Positions 1 through 5,289 of a stretch of DNA of 16,324 nucleotides are shown piece after piece; the stretch's first letter is position 1; the number at the start of each line of letters is the position of its first letter. The stretch is from an uncultured Oscillospiraceae bacterium. Lineage in GTDB: Bacteria > Bacillota > Clostridia > Oscillospirales > Acutalibacteraceae. A program made the translations under genes and the position numbers. The notes beneath the pieces were generated by a model, which did no database searches, was not told the DNA's origin, and saw nothing but the letters and a program-made list of their open reading frames with translations. The stretch spans positions 1 through 16,324 of the forward strand of contig USAR01000006.1 in the NCBI GenBank assembly GCA_900552605.1. Direction: 5' to 3'.

Positions 1-1
1 C

Positions 2-568
2 ATTATGATAGTCGGAGTCGGCGGACAGGGAACACTTCTTGCAAGCAGAATACTCGGCAACGTTGCCATAAGCCAAGGCTTTGATGTTAAGGTTTCGGAA
101 GTGCACGGTATGAGCCAGCGCGGCGGCAGTGTTGTTACATACGTTAAATACGGCGACAGTGTTTCTTCGCCGATTATCGATAAGGGTGAAGCAGATATTA
201 TTTTGGCTTTTGAAAAGCTTGAGGCACTGCGCGCATTGCCTTATCTTAAAAAAGACGGTACAATTGTTATGAACGACCGCGCAATTGCTCCGATGCCTGT
301 TATAACAGGTGCTGCGGAATATCCCGTCGGCATTGTTGAGGAGCTTAAAAGCAATGTCAAAACCTTTGCGATAGATGCACTCGATTTAAGCTTAAAGGCA
401 GGATCTCAAAAGACTGTTAACGTTGTGCTCATCGGCGTTTTGGCAGGTCATCTGGAAACGGATAAGCAGGTTTGGCTTGACACAATAAAGCAGACTGTTC
501 CGCCGAAATTCACAGAGCTTAATTTAAAAGCTTTTGAGCTTGGCTTTGCAGCCGCAAAAGGTGAATGA
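2..568 (+). CDS. iorB: Indolepyruvate:ferredoxin oxidoreductase, beta subunit (5'-truncated by window edge)
   Basis: This is the beta (gamma-domain) subunit of indolepyruvate ferredoxin oxidoreductase. With IorA it oxidatively decarboxylates arylpyruvates to aryl-acetyl-CoA in the cytoplasm, reducing ferredoxin. Seen: the first in-frame Met is at base 5, followed at once by the glycine-rich MIVGVGGQGTLL motif, then EVHGMSQRGG around residues 33-42, both typical of the pyruvate ferredoxin oxidoreductase gamma-type fold. The frame stays open to the window edge, and family members usually have a few residues before this motif, so the true start probably lies just outside. About 187 residues is close to the usual 190-200. 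iorA, which carries thiamine diphosphate and Fe-S clusters, is expected immediately upstream but is not visible. One base separates the stop from the next ATG, so co-translation with the membrane protein is likely. Confidence 0.93.
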   Translation: MMIVGVGGQGTLLASRILGNVAISQGFDVKVSEVHGMSQRGGSVVTYVKYGDSVSSPIIDKGEADIILAFEKLEALRALPYLKKDGTIVMNDRAIAPMPVITGAAEYPVGIVEELKSNVKTFAIDALDLSLKAGSQKTVNVVLIGVLAGHLETDKQVWLDTIKQTVPPKFTELNLKAFELGFAAAKGE

Positions 569-569
569 T

Positions 570-1238
570 ATGACTAACAAAAAATCCGTGAAGGATATCT
601 TAATTATTTTTTATGTTGCGGCAACAGTGCTTATCTTTGCGCTTGTTTTGATAATTCCTGCTTCACGCGAGGTTTTCGGCAAGCTTTCGTCCGAGCATCC
701 ATATATTATGGGCTTTATAAAATTCTCTTTGCTTGCAACATCAGGCGAGCTTGTTGCGGCATATATTAAAAACGCAAAGCCGACGCTGCCGGCAAAGATA
801 ATCTGCCGATTTCTGATATGGGGAGTTATCGGCATTTGGATATCATTTATGATGAAGATATACTCTTCTGCCGTAGCTTCAATGATGGCAAACGGAATGT
901 TGATAGGCGGCGATAATGTATTTTTGCGTGCGCTTTACACAAGCGTTGTTATGAACACTACATTTGCGCCCACATTTATGGCATTGCACAAATGCAGTGA
1001 TACTTTTTTAGAGCTTAAAGCTGCAGGCAAAAGCACAAAGCTTGACAGCGTTATAAAGGAAATTGACTGGTCGCGCTTTTGCAGCTTTACTATTTTAAAA
1101 ACGGTTCCTCTGTTTTGGATACCTGCGCACACGGTAACGTTTTTGTTGCCCTCACAGTATCAGGTTATGATGGCGGCGGCGCTTTCGGTCGCACTCGGCA
1201 TTATGCTGAGCATTTCAAGCCGCAAGGCAAAACAGTGA
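570..1238 (+). CDS. Mpv17/PMP22-like integral membrane protein
   Basis: A 222-residue polytopic membrane protein. I chose ATG 570 over an upstream in-frame ATG at 534 because 570 follows the iorB stop by one base and has AAAGGTG about 7 bases upstream; the longer form would overlap iorB by 35 bases. Hydrophobic stretches lie around residues 8-29, 46-63, 82-100, 120-140 and 175-210. The C-terminus (FWIPAHTVTFLLPSQY, then V...A...L...LS) resembles the Mpv17/PMP22 signature, where a W-P-A...F.LP..YR segment precedes the last helix. That family is best known from eukaryotic peroxisomes and mitochondria, and its bacterial members are uncharacterised. Its place between iorB and paaK suggests a role in moving, or tolerating, aromatic acids, but this is inference. 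It could also be an unrelated membrane protein with a chance C-terminal match. Confidence 0.72.
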   Translation: MTNKKSVKDILIIFYVAATVLIFALVLIIPASREVFGKLSSEHPYIMGFIKFSLLATSGELVAAYIKNAKPTLPAKIICRFLIWGVIGIWISFMMKIYSSAVASMMANGMLIGGDNVFLRALYTSVVMNTTFAPTFMALHKCSDTFLELKAAGKSTKLDSVIKEIDWSRFCSFTILKTVPLFWIPAHTVTFLLPSQYQVMMAAALSVALGIMLSISSRKAKQ

Positions 1239-1265
1239 AATAGCAAAAGAAAGGATTGTCTTAAA

Positions 1266-2570
1266 ATGGCGATGAGAGAACCCGAGATTGAAGCAATGCC
1301 GCGCGAGCAGCTTGAGTGCTTGCAGAGCGAACGCCTTGCTGCACAGGTTAAAAGGATGTATGAGCGTGTGGAATGCTTCAGAAACCGTATGGACGAAAAA
1401 GGCTTAACCCCCGATGACATTCACGGAATCGAGGATTTGCATAAGCTGCCGTTTTCGTACAAAAAAGACCTGCGCGATTATTACCCATACGGTCTTTTTG
1501 CAGAGTCTATGAGAAACATTCGACGTGTGCACGCGTCAAGCGGAACAACGGGGAAAAGAATCGTTGTGGGATACACTCAGAATGACCTTGATATGTGGGC
1601 GGACTGCGTTGCGCGTATGCTTAACGGCATCGGACTCGGCAGCGACGATATTTTTCAGGTTTCGTTCGGCTACGGTCTTTTTACAGGCGGCTTCGGTCTG
1701 CACGCAGGCGTTGAGAAAATCGGTGCAACGGTTATACCGATGTCGTCCGGTAATACAGCGCTGCAAATTCAGACTATGATTGATTTCGGCGCAACGGCAA
1801 TATGCTGCACACCATCGTATGCCATGTATCTTGCGGAAGAGGTGGAAAAGCTTGGTGTTAAAGATAAGCTGTCGTTAAAGGTTGGCATATTCGGCGCCGA
1901 GCCTTGGAGCGAGAGTATGCGCCGCGAGATTGAGCAAAAGCTCGGAATAAAAGCATACGATATTTACGGTCTTTCTGAAATTTTAGGTCCGGGAGTTGCG
2001 TGCGAGTGCGAGTATCAGTGCGGTATGCACGTTTGGGAGGACAATTTCCTTGTTGAAATAATCGACCCGGATACCGGTGAGGTCTTGCCGAAGGGCAGCA
2101 CAGGCGAGTTGGTTTTTTCCACAATAACCAAAGAGGGATTTCCTGTTATCCGTTACAGAACTCGTGACATCTGTTCGCTGAACTATGAGAAGTGCAAGTG
2201 CGGCAGAACACACGTGAGAATGAATAAACCGAGCGGCAGAAGCGATGATATGCTTATTGTGCGCGGTGTTAATGTGTTCCCGTCACAAATTGAGGAAGTG
2301 CTCCTTAACATCAACAACGGCGAAATTACACCAAATTACCTTATAAGAATAGATAGGGTAAACAACACGGATACTTTCGACCTTGATGTTGAAATGAGCG
2401 AAAATATGTTTACCGACGACTTAAAGAGCATAACCAAGACTGAAAAGCTGATAACGGAAAAACTGCGCTCGGCACTCGGACTCGGCGTTAAGGTGCACCT
2501 TGTCAACCCCAAAACGATTGAGAGGAGCGAGGGCAAGGCAAAACGCGTTATAGACCTGCGTAAGCTTTAA
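1266..2570 (+). CDS. paaK: Phenylacetate--CoA ligase family protein (aryl-acetate CoA ligase)
   Basis: An AMP-forming adenylate enzyme of 434 residues, the usual size for PaaK. Visible motifs in order: the ATP-binding SSGTTGK loop at residues 91-97; YGLSE at 234-238; RYRTRD near 296-301 (the Asp that binds ribose); and GRSDDM plus IVRGVNVFPSQIEEVL from 324, the hinge and C-terminal domain. Cys-rich spots CECEYQC (246-252) and CEKCKCGRT-like residues (303-314) are common in this family. The start is ATG 1266 with AGAAAGGA upstream; a second ATG two codons on is possible. Downstream of indolepyruvate oxidoreductase, the likely substrate is phenylacetate, indoleacetate or a related acid. The direction in vivo (activation of the acid, or ATP recovery from aryl-acetyl-CoA) cannot be read from sequence. 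Confidence 0.93.
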   Translation: MAMREPEIEAMPREQLECLQSERLAAQVKRMYERVECFRNRMDEKGLTPDDIHGIEDLHKLPFSYKKDLRDYYPYGLFAESMRNIRRVHASSGTTGKRIVVGYTQNDLDMWADCVARMLNGIGLGSDDIFQVSFGYGLFTGGFGLHAGVEKIGATVIPMSSGNTALQIQTMIDFGATAICCTPSYAMYLAEEVEKLGVKDKLSLKVGIFGAEPWSESMRREIEQKLGIKAYDIYGLSEILGPGVACECEYQCGMHVWEDNFLVEIIDPDTGEVLPKGSTGELVFSTITKEGFPVIRYRTRDICSLNYEKCKCGRTHVRMNKPSGRSDDMLIVRGVNVFPSQIEEVLLNINNGEITPNYLIRIDRVNNTDTFDLDVEMSENMFTDDLKSITKTEKLITEKLRSALGLGVKVHLVNPKTIERSEGKAKRVIDLRKL

Positions 2571-2590
2571 TATAAAGGAGGGCTTTTGTA

Positions 2591-3025
2591 ATGTTGGCAG
2601 AACAGATATCGGTTTTTGTAGAAAATAAAAAAGGCAGACTTTCGGAAATAGCGGATTGCCTTGGAAAAGGAGGCATTGATATTTCTGCTTTGTCGCTTGC
2701 CGAAAGTGATGAATACGGCGTGCTGCGTATGATAGTGAGCGAGCCGCACAAAGCGAAGGAGCTGCTTCGTGAAACGGGAGTGATCGGCAAGGTTACAAAG
2801 GTTTTGGCGGTTGCTATTGATGACCGTCCCGGCGGCTTTGCGGACTCTGTAAGAGTGCTTACCGAAAACGGCATTGAAATTAAATATATGTATGCCTGCG
2901 TTTCGCACGAAAGCGGAAAGGCGCTTATGATCCTGAGTGTTGATGAAACTGAAAAGGCACAACAGCTGCTTGGTTCGACCGACGCCGCGAAGGTAGACCC
3001 TAAGGCAATATATCGCATTAAATAA
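2591..3025 (+). CDS. Tandem ACT-domain protein
   Basis: A 144-residue protein made of two ACT domains (about residues 1-68 and 70-142) with no catalytic domain. The first repeat begins EQISVFVENKKGRLSEIADCL and the second AVAIDDRPGGFADSVRVL; each shows the beta-alpha-beta start with a Gly in the ligand-binding turn (KGRL, PGGF). ACT domains bind amino acids, so this is probably a sensor or regulatory partner for aromatic amino acid catabolism. It follows paaK by 20 bases with a strong AAAGGAGGG site and a 9-base spacer, placing it in the ior-paaK operon. Similar stand-alone ACT proteins beside paaK are familiar in clostridia and archaea. The ligand is not determined by sequence; the target could be PaaK itself. 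Confidence 0.9.
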   Translation: MLAEQISVFVENKKGRLSEIADCLGKGGIDISALSLAESDEYGVLRMIVSEPHKAKELLRETGVIGKVTKVLAVAIDDRPGGFADSVRVLTENGIEIKYMYACVSHESGKALMILSVDETEKAQQLLGSTDAAKVDPKAIYRIK

Positions 3026-3089
3026 TTCTTTTTTTGTTTAATTAAAGAGAGTCTTAATCTGAACAAGTCCGTAAAAAAACGGATAATAG

Positions 3090-3173
3090 AAAAAAGAGAC
3101 CTCCTATGGTAGAATTAAAGAAACTACCATAGGAGGGTTTTTTATGCCAAGAGGTTATCGACATATAAGTCAA
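3090..3173 (+). mobile_element. Possible 5' remnant of an IS3-type insertion sequence
   Basis: The hairpin-plus-ATG block is followed by codons for MPRGYRHISQ. From memory, this opening is typical of small OrfA transposase proteins of IS3-like elements in clostridia. After about ten residues the reading frame leaves any transposase-like sequence and becomes an ATPase C-terminal fragment. I infer that the 5' end of an element was joined to older DNA. No terminal inverted repeat was recognised upstream, so the element boundary is unknown. Confidence 0.4.
3100..3143 (+). terminator. Perfect 13-bp hairpin with T-run; also masks the RBS of the next ORF
   Basis: CCTCCTATGGTAG (3100-3112) pairs perfectly with CTACCATAGGAGG (3124-3136) across an 11-base loop. 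Six T's follow at 3138-3143 and six A's precede at 3090-3095, so it has the shape of a bidirectional intrinsic terminator and would end the ior-paaK operon. The right arm contains the AGGAGG that would serve ATG 3144, so in a read-through RNA that ribosome binding site would be closed. Confidence 0.72.
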
Positions 3174-3952
3174 CTTGCCACCTTACAGGCAGGACAGAAG
3201 AAACTTCCGAAAAAAGATGTAATTCAAGTATTTAACCACATTCGGGAAGGCGGTATGCCGCAGGTACAAGGTGTGGATGATGAACTTAGACAGGAATATT
3301 TTAATTTCTATATTGACACATATCTGATGAGTGATGTAACCGAGGCGGGAGGAATTACAGATACTGTACGATTCCGCAAATTCCTTGTCGGATGCGCTTC
3401 CCTTGTGTCGAAGCAAGTTAATTACGCCACTCTTGCCGAGTCCGCAGATATTGCACCGAACACAGCGAAAGAATGGTTGAAAATTCTTGTGGGACTTAAC
3501 ATAATTTATCTTCTTGCGCCTTATTCCAATAATGAACTGAAAAGGCTGAGTAAAACACCGAAACTGTATTTTTGTGATACGGGGCTTTGCGCATATTTAT
3601 CCATGTGGTTGACTCCGGACGCTCTGCGCAGCGGTGCTGCAAGCGGTCATTATTATGAGAACTATGTTGTAATGGAGCTTGTTAAGAACTATGCTTACGC
3701 AAAATCCAAGGTAAACATTACCTACTTCCGGGATTCCAATGCCAAAGAGATTGATGTATTTATTGAGGAAAACAATGTTATTCACCCGTTGGAAATAAAA
3801 AAAGTGCCGCACCTGACCGTCGCGAAGTCAAAAAGTACAGTGTAATTGACAAGTCAGCTTTGAAGCGGGGGAACGGCGGCATTATTTGTATGTGTGAAGA
3901 GCTGATACCTATTGATGCGGATAACTGCTTTATTCCGAGCAACCTGATCTGA
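3144..3952 (+). pseudogene. DUF4143 (AAA-type ATPase) C-terminal fragment, frameshifted
   Basis: From about residue 22 (LPKKDVIQVFNHIREGGMPQ) this matches the C-terminal half of the widespread bacterial ATPases with an N-terminal P-loop AAA domain and a C-terminal DUF4143 nuclease-like domain. Visible landmarks are YFNFYIDTYLMSDV, KLYFCDTGLCAYLS, GHYYENYVVMEL and the DSNAKEIDVFIEE...LEIKK motif. The P-loop half (about 200 residues) is absent, and the first 10-20 residues look unrelated. The ATG frame stops at 3845, but a shift within the A7 run at 3797-3803 restores about 50 family-like residues (SAAPDR, KKYSVIDKS, GGIICMCEE, NCFIPSNLI) to a stop at 3950-3952. One A appears to be missing from an original A8. 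It is most likely a dead remnant; the frameshift alone could be a sequencing error, but the truncation would remain. Confidence 0.85.
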
Positions 3953-3969
3953 TAATTTAAAATATGACA

Positions 3970-3999
3970 AAGAAAAGCACTCTGCTGGGTGCTTTTCTT
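3970..3999 (+). terminator. Intrinsic terminator after the DUF4143 remnant
   Basis: AAGAAAAGCAC (3970-3980) pairs perfectly over 11 bp with GTGCTTTTCTT (3989-3999) around an 8-base loop. The 3' arm is T-rich and is followed by ATTGT. It lies 17 bases past the repaired stop codon, as expected for that gene's original terminator. The rest of 4000-4154 is AT-rich; apart from a 12-bp AAACAATTGTTT palindrome at 4128-4139 with T's after it, I see nothing there. Confidence 0.7.
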
Positions 4000-4154
4000 A
4001 TTGTAACGGCTGTTGATATTCCGTGGTTTGTCTTATTAAATTGTTATATAATCTGAAAATATGGTGTGTTTTACATAAAATAAGTGGTGCAAAACGGGAT
4101 AAAAAAGTTTATAATATTAATGCTGAGAAACAATTGTTTTTTGAACGATTTGCC

Positions 4155-4988
4155 TTAATTTTTCTGCTTTCGCACTTCAAATGGCGAAAAGTGGTGTTTT
4201 GCTTTAAACTCTCTCTGAAAATGTGTCATAGAGTTAAAGCCACTTGAAAAGCATATTTCCGTTATCGGATTGTCTGTGTTTATCAGCATATCATAAGCGT
4301 ACTGTAATTTTACATTATTTAAGAAGCGATTGAATTTTTCACCTGTGGCTTTGTGAAAGGTTTCTGAAAAATAGTTGTCACAAAGTCCCGATACCTCCGC
4401 TACATTATGAAGACTGGGATTGTCGCGGAAATTACAGTAAATATACATAAGCGCACGTCTTATCGGGTCTGACATATGATCTGTATTGATTTCATTAGAA
4501 ACAGGGTAAGCATATGAAATCTCTGCAAAGAGACAGTTGAGCAGACTTTTTATATAGCAGGTGCAGTGTATCCTTTCCCGGCGAAATTCCTCGAGTAATT
4601 TTTCTGTTATAACCGTCAGATATTCAAAGGTGTACTGTGAAAGCTGTATATTAATTGCCTGCCGCTTTCCCGTAAATACATTTAAAAATTCGGTAGGTAT
4701 CAAGGATTCTTTAAATGCGATGTTCATAAGCCTGATGGGTTCGAGGGGTTCTATCTTGTGGAAATCGGCAGGTGTAAGCAGGTAAATGTTTCCCGCATCT
4801 ACGATTGATGAAGAATTGTTGAGATGGTGAATCATTTTACCCTCAAGTATCAGCTCAATTTCGCAGTATTCGTGCCAGTGCAGAGCCGTCGGAATACTAA
4901 AAACCTTTTCGGTGACGTTTAAGCCGATTTTAGAAAATTCATCATTTGTCGAATAAATCTCAATCTCCTGCCAATAATTCTTTCTCAT
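4155..4988 (-). CDS. AraC-family transcriptional regulator
   Basis: A 277-residue two-domain regulator. The N-terminal part has a cupin-like sensor domain (TALHWHEYCEIELILEG around residues 34-50, then GNIYLLTPADFHKIEP), the usual sugar-binding pocket of this family. The C-terminal 100 residues carry the double helix-turn-helix: SLHNVAEVSGLCDNYFSETF and then PITEICFSSGFNSMTHFQREF followed by SPFEVRK. I chose ATG 4988 rather than an in-frame ATG at 5114 because AGGAGGG lies 6 bases upstream, the consensus promoter ends just before it, and the extra 42 residues look non-coding. It is divergent from the DUF6259-like hydrolase, the classic layout of a sugar-responsive activator and its target. 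The inducer is unknown. Confidence 0.93.
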   Translation of the reverse strand: MRKNYWQEIEIYSTNDEFSKIGLNVTEKVFSIPTALHWHEYCEIELILEGKMIHHLNNSSSIVDAGNIYLLTPADFHKIEPLEPIRLMNIAFKESLIPTEFLNVFTGKRQAINIQLSQYTFEYLTVITEKLLEEFRRERIHCTCYIKSLLNCLFAEISYAYPVSNEINTDHMSDPIRRALMYIYCNFRDNPSLHNVAEVSGLCDNYFSETFHKATGEKFNRFLNNVKLQYAYDMLINTDNPITEICFSSGFNSMTHFQREFKAKHHFSPFEVRKQKN

Positions 4989-4993
4989 TTGAA

Positions 4994-5031
4994 TCCCTCC
5001 TGTAAAGTGATTATAAGTTAAACAGGAGGGA
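4994..5031. promoter_or_regulatory. 10-bp inverted repeat overlapping the araC promoter (candidate operator)
   Basis: TCCCTCCTGT (4994-5003) and ACAGGAGGGA (5022-5031) are perfect inverted copies 18 bases apart. One arm lies in the -35/-10 spacer and the other covers the start point and the Shine-Dalgarno, so a dimer bound here would straddle the -10 box. In RNA begun further upstream, the same arms would pair and hide the AGGAGGG site. Confidence 0.55.
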
Positions 5032-5038
5032 ATGTCAA
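5010..5038 (-). promoter_or_regulatory. Consensus sigma-A promoter of the araC-type gene
   Basis: On the - strand TTGACA (5038-5033) and TATAAT (5015-5010) are separated by exactly 17 bases, so both boxes match consensus fully. Transcription should start near 5003, giving a leader of only about 15 bases before ATG 4988. A promoter this strong for a regulator suggests that it is held down by a repressor or by autoregulation. Confidence 0.85.
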
Positions 5039-5146
5039 TACAGCTGATAATTACAATAATCCGTGTCAGGTGGCAATCAAAAAAGGTGTCAGAGCTCCCG
5101 CCCGAAAAAAGCATTTATTGCCCGGGTTTGATTTTTATCCGCACGG

Positions 5147-5170
5147 GACAAGGGGAACAGTCAACTTGTC
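5147..5170. repeat. Short inverted repeat in the araC-hydrolase intergenic region
   Basis: GACAAG (5147-5152) and CTTGTC (5165-5170) are inverted copies 12 bases apart in the region 5115-5289 upstream of the hydrolase. This could be a small regulator site or a decayed repeat. No clear + strand promoter was recognised in this interval. Confidence 0.3.
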
Positions 5171-5289
5171 AAGGTAAGAAAGGAGGTATCCGAAAAGTAA
5201 AATGAAGGGCACAGGCACGGCAGAGTACTGTTGTTTGATTGTAAGCACTGCAGATCGGCATAAGTTTTTATATTTGAGGAGATTGTAAA

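Noticed and set aside
1999..2210. Cysteine clusters in PaaK as a possible novel metal site
   Set aside because: Cys-rich motifs before the RTRD and CGRT segments are common in this ligase family.
2548..3066. 172-codon open frame on the - strand opposite the ACT gene
   Set aside because: Antisense shadow of a clear two-ACT-domain gene; Ser-rich composition without recognisable motifs.
3060..3080. Small TCCGT/ACGGA hairpin with an A-rich loop after the ACT gene
   Set aside because: Only 5 bp with no T-run; the 13-bp hairpin at 3100 is the better terminator.
4023..4247. Small + strand open frame near the end of the AraC gene
   Set aside because: No ribosome binding site, and it overlaps the 3' end of the regulator on the other strand.
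5031..5044. Similarity of the araC -35 region (ATGTCAATA.AG) to the IS end at 7581-7593
   Set aside because: Only about 11 matching bases, and they are explained by the TTGACA promoter box; no transposase remains are next to it.
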